From: Dorea_D hominis
Lineage (GTDB): Bacteria; Bacillota; Clostridia; Lachnospirales; Lachnospiraceae
Direction: 5' to 3'
Assembly: GCF_014287705.1 (NCBI RefSeq)
Contig: NZ_JACOOY010000013.1
Location: 20,288-84,287 of the forward strand
Length of the DNA: 64,000 nucleotides
In this document: positions 24,994-33,506 of the stretch, one piece after another
Layout of the letters: each line of letters begins with the position of its first letter
Position numbering within the stretch: position 1 is the stretch's first letter
Made by a program: the position numbers and the translations under genes
The notes under the pieces: generated by a model
Database searches by the model: none
Seen by the model: only the letters and a program-made list of their open reading frames with translations
What the model was told of the DNA's origin: nothing

Positions 24994-26163
24994 TTATAAA
25001 TGGAATAACTTCATCAGGTCTTCTTCTTTCAAATCTGTACCAATGACACAGATACGTCCTGTATAATCTGCCTGGCACTCACGAGTCTCGTACTCTTCCG
25101 GCACAAGGTCAAACTGTCTCCATGTTCCGTCTTCCATAGCGATAATTCCTTTGGAACGAAGGATTGTTCCATAACCATCTGTCTCGGATAATGCTTTCAG
25201 GATCAAATCCAGCTCTTCTTCTGTATACTTGTGAGCAGTCTCCTTGCCCCAGCTTGTAAACACATCATCTGCATGATGGTGATGATGGTGATCGTGGTCA
25301 TGTCCGCAGCCACATCCACACTCATGGTCGTGATCGTGGTGATGCTCATGATGTCCACAGCAGCCGTGCTCCTCATGGTCATGATCGTGATCATGGTGAT
25401 GCTCATGATGTCCACAGCAGCCGTGCTCCTCATGGTCGTGATCTTCGTGATCATGATGATGTTCATGATGTCCGCAGCAGCCGTGCTCCTCATGGTCGTG
25501 ATCGTGATCATGGTGATGCTCATGATGTCCGTGACCTTCTTTATCCTCGAACAGCCCTTCGATCTCTGCTCCTGCATGAAGTGCATGCTGGATTGCTTCT
25601 TTTCCAAGCTGATCCCACGGTGTGGAAATAATTGCTGCCTTCTCATTCTCTTCACGCAGCATCTTTACACAATCTTCTACTTTCTCATCTGTCATCATCT
25701 GTGTACGGCTGACAACGATTGTAGAAGCATGCTCTACCTGATCCTTAAAGAACTCACCAAAATTCTTCAGATACATCTTAGCTTTCTTACCATCAACGAT
25801 CGTAATTCTTCCTTCGATCTCGATATCTGCATCTTTCTTCACGTCTTCGATTGCTCTTGCTACATCGGATAATTTTCCAACTCCTGAAGGCTCGATGATT
25901 ACACGGTCCGGTTTGTACTCGTCCAGAACTTTCACGAGCGCCTTGCTAAAATCTCCAACCAGTGTACAGCAGATGCATCCAGAGTTCATCTCTGTAATCT
26001 CAATTCCTGCATCTTTTAAGAAACCACCGTCAATTCCAATCTCACCAAATTCATTCTCAATCAGAACCAGTTTCTCTCCTGCGAATACATCCTGTACCAG
26101 TTGTTTAATAAATGTTGTCTTTCCGGCTCCGAGGAATCCGGAAATAATATCTACTTTTGTCAT
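24994..26163 (-). CDS. CobW/COG0523-type metallochaperone GTPase with His/Cys-rich tandem repeats
   Basis: 389 residues. G1 loop SGFLGAGKTT at 8-17, the family zinc motif GCICC at about 62-66, and EPSG (Walker B region) near 91. The usual G4 Asn/Lys/Asp region here reads SRTQM, which is atypical. Residues about 209-300 are an extremely His-rich insert built of near-repeats of GHHEHHHDHDHDHEEHGCC (three full rounds plus a CGCGCG-H cluster). The CobW C-terminal domain follows (FTSWG and GYGTILRSKGII). Such proteins deliver zinc or another divalent metal using GTP. The repeat could store many metal ions. It leads the CobW-CobW-DUF5714 set. Confidence 0.88.
   Translation of the reverse strand: MTKVDIISGFLGAGKTTFIKQLVQDVFAGEKLVLIENEFGEIGIDGGFLKDAGIEITEMNSGCICCTLVGDFSKALVKVLDEYKPDRVIIEPSGVGKLSDVARAIEDVKKDADIEIEGRITIVDGKKAKMYLKNFGEFFKDQVEHASTIVVSRTQMMTDEKVEDCVKMLREENEKAAIISTPWDQLGKEAIQHALHAGAEIEGLFEDKEGHGHHEHHHDHDHDHEEHGCCGHHEHHHDHEDHDHEEHGCCGHHEHHHDHDHDHEEHGCCGHHEHHHDHDHECGCGCGHDHDHHHHHHADDVFTSWGKETAHKYTEEELDLILKALSETDGYGTILRSKGIIAMEDGTWRQFDLVPEEYETRECQADYTGRICVIGTDLKEEDLMKLFHL
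25310..25540. repeat. Coding tandem repeat of the His-rich CobW insert
   Basis: A unit of about 60 bp encoding 18-21 residues is repeated nearly exactly three times; on the plus strand each round contains GATGTCCACAGCAGCCGTG or a one-base variant. The close DNA identity suggests recent expansion or copy-number change by slippage. Confidence 0.8.
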
Positions 26164-26315
26164 TATATAGTTACCTCTTTTCTTTATACATTTGCATATT
26201 AGTTGCGTTTAATCTCCGTTTCTTATCTTACCACAAACTTGCCCTGTCTTCTAGACCTTTCCCGGCTTCATGAGAAAAAAAGAATATGAATTTTCTATAA
26301 AATTGTCAGTACGTG

Positions 26316-26361
26316 AAAAAGAAGCAGTATTTTTATCCCCCTGAAAATACTGCTTCTTTTG
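26316..26361. terminator. Strong terminator after hppA
   Basis: Arms of about 17 bp (AAGAAGCAGTATTTT with its complement) around a short loop, A-run before and T-run after on both strands. It lies about 118 nt beyond the hppA stop on the minus strand. Confidence 0.85.
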
Positions 26362-26478
26362 TTATACCATATGAAATTTTTAATTTTAACGAACAAAGCC
26401 TTATTTCACTGCCCAGTGTGACAGACTCTGCCCGATCACTTATCTTATTAGTTTTGTTTGATTATCTTGTGGATCACC

Positions 26479-28461
26479 TTACAGGATTCCGCCTACAGAC
26501 AGGAATAATGGTGCAAATACAAGTGATACGATCGTCATTAACTTAATCAGAATGTTAATAGACGGTCCGGAAGTATCTTTAAACGGATCACCAACGGTAT
26601 CTCCGACAACGGCTGCTTTGTGAGCCTCACTTCCTTTTCCACCATGATTGCCATCTTCGATGTACTTCTTCGCATTGTCCCATGCACCACCTGCATTAGA
26701 CATGAAAATTGCCATCATAACACCTGTTACAAGTGCTCCTGCCAGAAGTCCGCCAAGTGCGGATGGTCCAAGTAACAGACCAACTGCAAGCGGTGACAGT
26801 ACTGCCATCACACCAGGAACCAGCATCTCGTGAAGTGCTGCTGTTGTGGAAATCGCTACACAGGACTTGTAATCCGGCTTCTCTTTTCCTTCCATAATGC
26901 CAGGCATCTCTTTGAACTGACGTCTTACTTCCTCGATCATCTGATATGCAGCCTTCGATACAGAAGACATTGTCATAGCAGAGAACAGGAACGGAAGCAT
27001 ACCACCGATAAATAATCCAATGATTACACGGCTGTCCAGAATGTCAATGTTCTTTAACTGAACTGCTTCTGCATAAGATACAAATAAAGCAAGTGCTGTA
27101 AGCGCTGCAGAACCGATGGCAAATCCTTTACCCATAGCTGCAGTTGTGTTACCAACAGCATCCAGCTTGTCCGTGATCTTACGAACACTTGGATCAAGAC
27201 CTGACATTTCAGCGATACCACCGGCATTGTCTGCGATCGGTCCATATGCGTCTACAGCAACTGTAATTGCAGTTGTAGACAGCATACCGACTGCCGCCAG
27301 AGCGATTCCGTAAAGTCCACTGACTGTATAAGCCACAAAAATACCTACGCAGATCAGTAGGATCGGAATAGCTGTAGACTTCATACCAACAGCAATACCA
27401 CTGATGATCGTTGTTGCAGATCCTGTCTCAGACTGTTCTGCGATCTCTTTTACAGATTTGTAGTCACCTGAAGTATAAACTTCTGTGATGATACCGATCA
27501 GAAGACCAACGATCAGTCCTGCTGTTACAGAGATTGCTGCGTTAAAATTGCCAAAGCAGTATTTGCTTGCAAAAAACGCAACGATCAATACCAGAATACT
27601 GGATACATAAGATCCCATCTTCAGTGCTTTGTGTGGATTGGAGTTCTCATCACCCTTAACAAAGAATGTTCCAAGTATAGATGAAATCAGTCCCAAACCT
27701 GAGATCAGAAGCGGGAACAGTGCTCCGGATACCTGGAAATACACAACTCCGAGTGTCAGCGCAGAAATCAGCGCACCAACATAAGACTCGAAAAGGTCCG
27801 CTCCCATACCGGCAACATCACCTACGTTATCTCCTACGTTATCAGCGATTACGGCCGGGTTACGCGGATCATCTTCCGGGATTCCTGCTTCTACCTTACC
27901 AACAAGATCCGCTCCAACGTCAGCAGCTTTTGTATAAATACCACCACCAACACGGGCAAATAATGCAATAGAAGAAGCACCTAAACTGAATCCGGAAAGG
28001 ACTTCTACGTTCTTCGTGATCACATAGATTGCGCTTACTCCGAGAACACCAAGTCCTGCTACACACATCCCCATTACAGCACCACCTGAAAATGCGATGG
28101 AGAGTGCACGGTTCATACCGGACTCTTTTGCAGCATTCGCTGTTCTGACATTTGCCTTCGTTGCTACAGTCATACCACAGTAACCAGCCAGTGTGGAGAA
28201 TAATGCTCCCACAACAAAACATACAGCAGTTACCCAACTCTTGATCCCGACTCCGATCAAGATGAATAAAATCAGCACGAATACGACAAGGATCTTGTAT
28301 TCTGCTGTGAGGAAGGCCTGGGCTCCTTCACTGATCGCTCCTGCGATCTCTCTCATCCTTTCGTTACCGGCACTCTGTCTGCTTACTTTTGCTGCAAGAT
28401 ATGCGGCAAAAAGCAATGCGACAACTCCGAATACCGGAACAATCACAAAAAGATTTTCCAT
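26479..28461 (-). CDS. hppA: Membrane-bound ion-pumping pyrophosphatase
   Basis: 660 residues with about 16 membrane helices. The catalytic signatures are the DVGADLVGKVEAGIPEDDP segment near 182-200 and DNVGDNVGDVAGMGADLFE directly after, with a second acidic site GDTVGDPFKDTSGPS near the C-terminus. The GNTTAAMGKG stretch has Ala where K+-independent enzymes have Lys, so it should be the K+-dependent type, usually a Na+ (or Na+/H+) pump. It hydrolyses pyrophosphate to drive ion export across the cell membrane. GGGAGG precedes the ATG; a TGGTATTAT extended -10 lies about 25 nt further up. Confidence 0.95.
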   Translation of the reverse strand: MENLFVIVPVFGVVALLFAAYLAAKVSRQSAGNERMREIAGAISEGAQAFLTAEYKILVVFVLILFILIGVGIKSWVTAVCFVVGALFSTLAGYCGMTVATKANVRTANAAKESGMNRALSIAFSGGAVMGMCVAGLGVLGVSAIYVITKNVEVLSGFSLGASSIALFARVGGGIYTKAADVGADLVGKVEAGIPEDDPRNPAVIADNVGDNVGDVAGMGADLFESYVGALISALTLGVVYFQVSGALFPLLISGLGLISSILGTFFVKGDENSNPHKALKMGSYVSSILVLIVAFFASKYCFGNFNAAISVTAGLIVGLLIGIITEVYTSGDYKSVKEIAEQSETGSATTIISGIAVGMKSTAIPILLICVGIFVAYTVSGLYGIALAAVGMLSTTAITVAVDAYGPIADNAGGIAEMSGLDPSVRKITDKLDAVGNTTAAMGKGFAIGSAALTALALFVSYAEAVQLKNIDILDSRVIIGLFIGGMLPFLFSAMTMSSVSKAAYQMIEEVRRQFKEMPGIMEGKEKPDYKSCVAISTTAALHEMLVPGVMAVLSPLAVGLLLGPSALGGLLAGALVTGVMMAIFMSNAGGAWDNAKKYIEDGNHGGKGSEAHKAAVVGDTVGDPFKDTSGPSINILIKLMTIVSLVFAPLFLSVGGIL

Positions 28462-28569
28462 ATACTTAACCTCCCAATAGATTAGTGTTATCTATAATAC
28501 CATATTTACAGAAAAAATAAAAAGACTTTTTTTAGATTTTTTGTGAATTTTCTTGTTATTCCTCCTGTT

Positions 28570-29334
28570 TTAACGTTTTTTCTTCTCTTTCGCAAGCAGT
28601 GCTGCCCCCAAAGCACCTGCGTATCTTCCATTTTTCGTTGTCTCAACCACACATCCTAACTTCTTTGACAAAATATCTGTAAAATAGACACTGTCACTTA
28701 AACCGCCTGTCAGGATCACCTTATCGGAAAGTGTTTTTCTCTGGCTGAGTTGGGCAACTTTGGCTGCCACTGAATCTACAACGCCCGCTGCAATGTCTTC
28801 TCTTTTCTTTCCTTCTCCAATATAATTAATGACTTCTGACTCTGCAAATACCGTACACAGAGAACTGATTGGAAGCACTTCCCCTTCCGCTGCCAGTTCA
28901 AACAGTTCCTGAAGCGTCACGCCGAGACGGTTTGCCATAACTTCCAGAAATTTTCCCGTTCCCGCTGAACATTTATCGTTCATCAGAAAATCCCGTACCA
29001 TTCCATGTTCCACAAGAATTACTTTTGTATCCTGACCGCCTACGTCAATGATCGTGCAGTTGTCACCCGCCATTTCGCGTCCCCCTCTTGCATGACAGGT
29101 AATCTCTGTGATAACAAAATCTGCGAACTCAACCGCAACACGTCCATATCCGGTTGCCACTACTTTTGTCTCGTCCGACAGAACATCTATATTTTCTGTC
29201 TCTAATTTTTCTTTAATAATCTGACAGGTCTCCTTGCTGCTCCATCCTGTTGGCAAAACGAAATGTAATTCTTTTTCTCCGCGCACAACTACTTTAGAAG
29301 CGGTTGAACCAATATCAATTCCTACGTAATACAT
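28570..29334 (-). CDS. BadF/HgdC-type acyl-CoA dehydratase activase ATPase
   Basis: 254 residues from the ATG at 29334 (AGGAG 7 nt upstream; an earlier in-frame ATG at 29370 has none). The ASKHA ATPase pattern is clear: GIDIGSTASKVVV at 5-17, DVGGQDTKVI near 97, the [4Fe-4S] Cys in NDKCSAGTGKF near 117 and SSLCTVFAESEV near 157, then VILTGGLSDS. These proteins inject an electron into 2-hydroxyacyl-CoA dehydratases. No dehydratase subunit lies nearby, so the partner is elsewhere or the protein serves a different radical system. It follows truA by 36 nt in the same direction. Confidence 0.88.
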   Translation of the reverse strand: MYYVGIDIGSTASKVVVRGEKELHFVLPTGWSSKETCQIIKEKLETENIDVLSDETKVVATGYGRVAVEFADFVITEITCHARGGREMAGDNCTIIDVGGQDTKVILVEHGMVRDFLMNDKCSAGTGKFLEVMANRLGVTLQELFELAAEGEVLPISSLCTVFAESEVINYIGEGKKREDIAAGVVDSVAAKVAQLSQRKTLSDKVILTGGLSDSVYFTDILSKKLGCVVETTKNGRYAGALGAALLAKEKKKR

Positions 29335-29370
29335 CTTAATCTCCTGCTCTTTTTGCTGACTTTTCCACAT

Positions 29371-30153
29371 TTATCTTCGTTCTTCTTCGGAATATCCACC
29401 ATTTTCCGAATCATCATAGCCGATTTCCACAAGTACAAGTCCGTTCGGCGGTGCTGTAACGCCTGCTGCTGTACGGACTTTCTCATCCAGAATCTCTTTT
29501 ACCCGTTCCGGTTCGTAAAATCCCCTACCGACACGTATCAGCGTCCCGGCAATGATACGGACCATATTATAGAGAAATCCATTTCCCGTGATTCGAAGGG
29601 TAATGTCTTCCCCTTCCTGCATGATATCCAGCGCATAAACCGTACGCACTGTGTCTTCCACGTTTGTCTTAATATTGCAGAAACTCACAAAATCATGCTC
29701 CCCGATCAGATACGCTGCACCTTTTTTCATCGCTTCTACATCCATCGGGAACGAAACATGTGTACTGTATCTTCGTTTCAGCGGATTTGGCACCGGCGCA
29801 TTACAAATGTGATATTCATATGTTTTAACTACATGATCCTGATAACGCGGGTGCCAGTCATCCGGTACCTGATAAGACTGCCGGATGACAATATCATCCG
29901 GCAGTTTCTGATTCAATGCATAAGCCATGCGCTCCGGCGGAATGGAAGACTCCGTATCAAAAACGGCAACATTTCCCAGTGCATGCACACCGGAATCTGT
30001 ACGGCTTGCTCCGATGATCCGGATATCCTCTCCCGTCAGCTTACTGATTTTTTTATTTAATACTTCTTCTACGGTGATTCCATTCGGCTGAATCTGCCAT
30101 CCGCAGTAATCCGTACCGTCATAGGCAACCGTTAATTTCACTCTTCTGCTCAT
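29371..30153 (-). CDS. truA: tRNA pseudouridine(38-40) synthase
   Basis: 260 residues. It starts VKLTVAYDGTDYCGWQ, has the catalytic Asp in GASRTDSGVHALG near 50-60, and the C-terminal GNGFLYNMVRIIAGT near 192. It makes pseudouridine in the anticodon arm of several tRNAs. Gene order EcfA1-EcfA2-EcfT-TruA is widely conserved in Firmicutes next to rplM-rpsI; here the ribosomal pair has moved about 15 kb away. Confidence 0.97.
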   Translation of the reverse strand: MSRRVKLTVAYDGTDYCGWQIQPNGITVEEVLNKKISKLTGEDIRIIGASRTDSGVHALGNVAVFDTESSIPPERMAYALNQKLPDDIVIRQSYQVPDDWHPRYQDHVVKTYEYHICNAPVPNPLKRRYSTHVSFPMDVEAMKKGAAYLIGEHDFVSFCNIKTNVEDTVRTVYALDIMQEGEDITLRITGNGFLYNMVRIIAGTLIRVGRGFYEPERVKEILDEKVRTAAGVTAPPNGLVLVEIGYDDSENGGYSEEERR

Positions 30154-30228
30154 TTATGTTCTCCTGGAACTTAAAAAATACTGCCATCATTTCACATTGA
30201 TTCTTCTGTTGATGCCATCACCGCTTAT

Positions 30229-31053
30229 TTAAAATACCCAGATATGCAACTGCACACCACGACCGATTGCGACCACTGCGACCACATATGCAATCACAAT
30301 GATATAAGCCGCATAATCTCTGCTCTTATAGCGAAGTGGCTTCATCTTCGTGCGCCCATCGCCGCCCCTGTAGCACCTGGCTTCCATCGCCATCGCAAGG
30401 TCATTTGCACGGCGGAATGCCGATACAAACAACGGTACCAGGATCGGTACCATGCTTTTCGCTCTCTGCAGTATATTACCACTCTCGAAATCCGCACCTC
30501 TTGCAAGCTGTGCTTTCATGATCTTATCTGTCTCTTCCAGCAAAATCGGAATAAACCGGAGTGCGATTGACATCATCATTGCAATCTCATGTACCGGCAC
30601 ATGAATCTTATTCAGTGGATGAAGCACCGCTTCGATCCCATCTGTCAGCTCATTCGGTGTTGTCGTAAATGTCATCAGCGAAGAACCAATAATCAGATAA
30701 ACAAGCCGGATTGCCATATATACCGCAGTACGAAGACCACCTTCTGTGATTGTAAAGATCCATGCATGAAACAGCACGTCTCCCTGTCTTGTCAGAAACA
30801 GGTTAAATAATACTGTGATCATAAGCAGCATGATCACCGGCTTCAGTCCTTTTACAATATAAGAAAAAGGAACTTTGGAAATGTGGATCACACAGATCAG
30901 AAATACCGTTGCCACAAGATATCCCGGAATACTGCTGAATAAGAAAAGCGAGATCAGATACAGCAGTGTACATATCAGTTTTACTCTCGGATCCAGTCTG
31001 TGGACCACACTTTTTGCCGGATAATATTGTCCTATTGTAATATCTCGAATCAT
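30229..31053 (-). CDS. ecfT: Energy-coupling factor transporter transmembrane protein EcfT
   Basis: 274 residues with about five to six membrane helices. The two coupling motifs are LARGADFES near 187 and MEARCYRGG near 221 (Ala-Arg-Gly type), which contact the two ATPases. It forms the scaffold of a shared ECF vitamin importer that accepts various S components, such as the ThiT encoded at 45681-46385. It overlaps ecfA2 by 4 nt. Confidence 0.95.
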   Translation of the reverse strand: MIRDITIGQYYPAKSVVHRLDPRVKLICTLLYLISLFLFSSIPGYLVATVFLICVIHISKVPFSYIVKGLKPVIMLLMITVLFNLFLTRQGDVLFHAWIFTITEGGLRTAVYMAIRLVYLIIGSSLMTFTTTPNELTDGIEAVLHPLNKIHVPVHEIAMMMSIALRFIPILLEETDKIMKAQLARGADFESGNILQRAKSMVPILVPLFVSAFRRANDLAMAMEARCYRGGDGRTKMKPLRYKSRDYAAYIIVIAYVVAVVAIGRGVQLHIWVF

Positions 31054-31904
31054 TTTCTCTTCTCCAGTGCCTTCTTAATCTGCGCAGCCGCTTCTTCCAC
31101 GGTTGTTACATTTGGTTCCACTGCAAATCCCTGTTCTTTCAGATCATGCATAATATAAGTTACCTGCGGTGCTGCAAGCCCTACCTGCTCCAACTCCCGA
31201 TAATGTTCAAATACCTTGCGCGGGCAGTCATTGTACATCACTTCGCCTTTATTCATAACGATAATGCGATCAGCATATCTGGCAATATCCTCCATACTGT
31301 GGGACACCAGAATAACTGTCATATCTCTCTGCGTATGCAGATAAGCGATCTGATCCAGAATGTCATCACGTCCTTTCGGATCCAGTCCCGCTGTCGGTTC
31401 ATCCAGTACAAGTACCTTCGGATGCATGGCAAGCACACCTGCAATCGCTACACGTCTTTTCTGCCCACCCGAGAGTTCGAAAGGCGAAGAATTGTAATAT
31501 TTTTCTTTTAATCCAACAAGTTTCAATGCCTCCAGCGCACATTCCATACACTGATCCGGATTCAGTCCCTGATTCTTCGGCCCAAAGCAGACATCACTCA
31601 TAACATCCACTTCAAAAAGCTGATGCTCCGGATACTGAAATACAAGTCCGACCTGATTTCTCAGTTCACGCATATTATATCCCGGTTCGTAAATATTCTT
31701 GCCATCATAATAAAGTGCACCGGATGTCGCCTTTACCAGTCCATTCAGATGCTGAATCAGCGTGGATTTGCCCGATCCTGTATGGCCGATGATCCCTACA
31801 AATTCTCCGTGCGGAATTTCCAGACATACATCCTTCAATGCCTGTTTTTCGTAGGCGGTTCCTGCACTGTATACATAATTCAAATGTTCTAATTTAATCG
31901 ACAT
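31050..31904 (-). CDS. ecfA2: Energy-coupling factor ATPase EcfA2
   Basis: 284 residues. Walker A GHTGSGKST near 40-48, Q-loop FQYPEHQLF, signature LSGGQKRRVAI near 142, Walker B VLVLDEPTAGLDP near 163 and switch His in VSHSMED. The partner ATPase is encoded directly upstream and overlaps by 16 nt. It powers the shared ECF vitamin transporter together with EcfA1 and EcfT. Confidence 0.95.
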   Translation of the reverse strand: MSIKLEHLNYVYSAGTAYEKQALKDVCLEIPHGEFVGIIGHTGSGKSTLIQHLNGLVKATSGALYYDGKNIYEPGYNMRELRNQVGLVFQYPEHQLFEVDVMSDVCFGPKNQGLNPDQCMECALEALKLVGLKEKYYNSSPFELSGGQKRRVAIAGVLAMHPKVLVLDEPTAGLDPKGRDDILDQIAYLHTQRDMTVILVSHSMEDIARYADRIIVMNKGEVMYNDCPRKVFEHYRELEQVGLAAPQVTYIMHDLKEQGFAVEPNVTTVEEAAAQIKKALEKRK

Positions 31905-32740
31905 AATGCTTCCACCAACTCTTCCTTTCGCAGAATTCCTTCCGGAATATCCACTCCCTGTTTACGAAGTGTATCTGCAAGGAGTGTCACCTGCGGTACA
32001 TCCAGGCGGTACTCTTTTAATTTATCTACCTGCGAAAATATCTTCTTCGGTGTTCCTTGCATAACTACATGACCATGATCCATAACATAGATCTGATCCG
32101 CATCGATGACTTCTTCCATATAGTGCGTGATCAGGATCACCGTCACATGTTTCTCTTTTCTTAACTTCTGAACTGTTTTCAGAACTTCTTTTCTTCCGAC
32201 CGGATCCAGCATCGCGGTAGGCTCATCAAGCACGATACACTTCGGCTCCATCGCCACTACGCCCGCAATTGCCACACGCTGCTTCTGTCCGCCGGACAGC
32301 TTGTTTGGCGAATGGTGTCTGTATTCCAGCATGCCGACTGCTTTCAGACTTTCTTCCACACGTGTCCAGATCTCATCTGTTGGAACTCCAAGGTTCTCCG
32401 GACCGAATCCTACATCTTCTTCCACAACTGTTCCGATGATCTGATTGTCCGGATTCTGAAATACCATTCCCGCCGACTGTCTGACATCCCACAGATGCTC
32501 CGGTTCTTTTGTATTCCAGCCGCTCACCCACATCGTGCCGCCGGTTGGAACTAATATTGCATTCATATGCTTTGCCAGCGTTGATTTTCCGGAACCGTTA
32601 TGTCCCAGAATGGCAATAAACTGCCCTTCTCTGGCGTTTATATTCACCCCGTCAATTGCGCGGTACGTTCCGGTCACGTTACCTTCTTCATCCCGCTTCT
32701 CATATTCAAATATCAGATTATCTGTCTGAACCATATCCAT
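31889..32740 (-). CDS. ecfA1: Energy-coupling factor ATPase EcfA1
   Basis: 283 residues. Walker A GHNGSGKST near 46-54, Q-loop FQNPDNQI, signature LSGGQKQRVAI near 147, Walker B CIVLDEPTAMLDP near 168 and switch His in ITHYMEE. It heads the ecfA1-ecfA2-ecfT set, with truA and the activase downstream in the same direction. The upstream gap to ppiB contains only a GCTGCACC/GGTGCAGC hairpin. Confidence 0.95.
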   Translation of the reverse strand: MDMVQTDNLIFEYEKRDEEGNVTGTYRAIDGVNINAREGQFIAILGHNGSGKSTLAKHMNAILVPTGGTMWVSGWNTKEPEHLWDVRQSAGMVFQNPDNQIIGTVVEEDVGFGPENLGVPTDEIWTRVEESLKAVGMLEYRHHSPNKLSGGQKQRVAIAGVVAMEPKCIVLDEPTAMLDPVGRKEVLKTVQKLRKEKHVTVILITHYMEEVIDADQIYVMDHGHVVMQGTPKKIFSQVDKLKEYRLDVPQVTLLADTLRKQGVDIPEGILRKEELVEALCRLN

Positions 32741-32781
32741 CTGTTATATGCCTCCAGCCATAAAATATCAGGCTGCACCCG

Positions 32782-32806
32782 GTAAGGTGCAGCACACGGT
32801 CTTCTT
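32782..32806 (-). terminator. Hairpin between ppiB and ecfA1
   Basis: Eight-base GC-rich arms GCTGCACC and GGTGCAGC around a short loop follow the ppiB stop on the minus strand. There is only a weak T-rich tail (ATTTT), so efficiency is uncertain. Confidence 0.4.
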
Positions 32807-32822
32807 TGTTTCTTTCATCTTA

Positions 32823-33344
32823 TTATGAAACTTTTTCCGGCTCAGGATAAGTCTCTCCGAATGTCTCAACCGTTACACTCTTCATCTTCTGTTCTTCTAA
32901 CGGTCTGTCACTGTAATCTGTATCGGTTGCAGCAATCTTATTTACCACATCCATACCTTCGATGATCTTACCAAATGCAGCATAAGCGCCGTCCAGATGT
33001 GGGGAGTTCTTGTGCATGATGAAAAACTGGGATCCTGCTGAATCCGGGTGCATGGCTCTTGCCATAGACAGTACACCTTCTGTGTGCGCAAGGCTGTTCG
33101 CATAACCATTCTGCATGAATTCGCCACGGATCGTATATCCCGGACCACCCATTCCTGTTCCATCCGGACATCCGCCCTGGATCATGAATCCACTGATCAC
33201 ACGATGAAAAATCAGTCCGTTGTAGAATCCTTTATTAACGAGAGAAACGAAATTATTTACTGTATTCGGTGCAATCTCAGGATACAGCTCCGCTTTCATA
33301 ATATCTCCATTTTCCATTTCAATTGTAACTACTGGATTTGCCAT
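32823..33344 (-). CDS. Cyclophilin-type peptidyl-prolyl cis-trans isomerase
   Basis: 173 residues. The cyclophilin core is intact: FHRVISGFMIQGGCPDGTG near 47-65 with the catalytic Arg, GVLSMARAMHPDSAGSQFFI near 92-111, and DGAYAAFGKIIEGMDVV near 119. There is no signal peptide, so it is cytoplasmic. It speeds proline isomerisation during folding. It stands as a single gene between a palindromic repeat cluster and the ECF operon. Confidence 0.95.
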   Translation of the reverse strand: MANPVVTIEMENGDIMKAELYPEIAPNTVNNFVSLVNKGFYNGLIFHRVISGFMIQGGCPDGTGMGGPGYTIRGEFMQNGYANSLAHTEGVLSMARAMHPDSAGSQFFIMHKNSPHLDGAYAAFGKIIEGMDVVNKIAATDTDYSDRPLEEQKMKSVTVETFGETYPEPEKVS

Positions 33345-33419
33345 TTTTTATATCCTCACTTTTTCCTGTAATTTTACATACTCGGTTATTATTGTAACTG
33401 AAAAACAGTTTTTCGTAAA

Positions 33420-33455
33420 GAGGGGACAGGGATTTTCTAAAAAGGGACAGGGGAA
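33420..33455. repeat. Degenerate GGGACAGGGATTTTCTA-type repeats beside the large palindrome
   Basis: Two imperfect copies of the left arm of the following palindrome (GGGACAGGGATTTTCTA and GGGACAGGGGAATTTTA) lie head to tail just before it. Confidence 0.6.
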
Positions 33456-33505
33456 TTTTAATTTGGGACGGGGATTTTCTAGAAAATCCCCGTCCCAAAT
33501 TAAAA
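33456..33505. repeat. Perfect 50-bp palindrome downstream of the C39-like gene
   Basis: 25-bp arms around a central CTAG, including GGGACGGGGATTTTCT and its exact complement. It begins 2 nt after the stop of the minus-strand gene at 33507. It could act as a terminator-like hairpin, but its outer bases are A/T mixed rather than a clean T-run. Confidence 0.9.
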
Positions 33506-33506
33506 A

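Noticed and set aside
25310..25540. CRISPR-like direct repeats.
   Set aside because: The repeats are in frame, code for the His-rich GTPase insert, and have no unique spacers.
25231..25872. Long plus-strand open frame across the His-rich repeat.
   Set aside because: It is the antisense of the repeat, giving Met/Val-rich low-complexity sequence with no start context.
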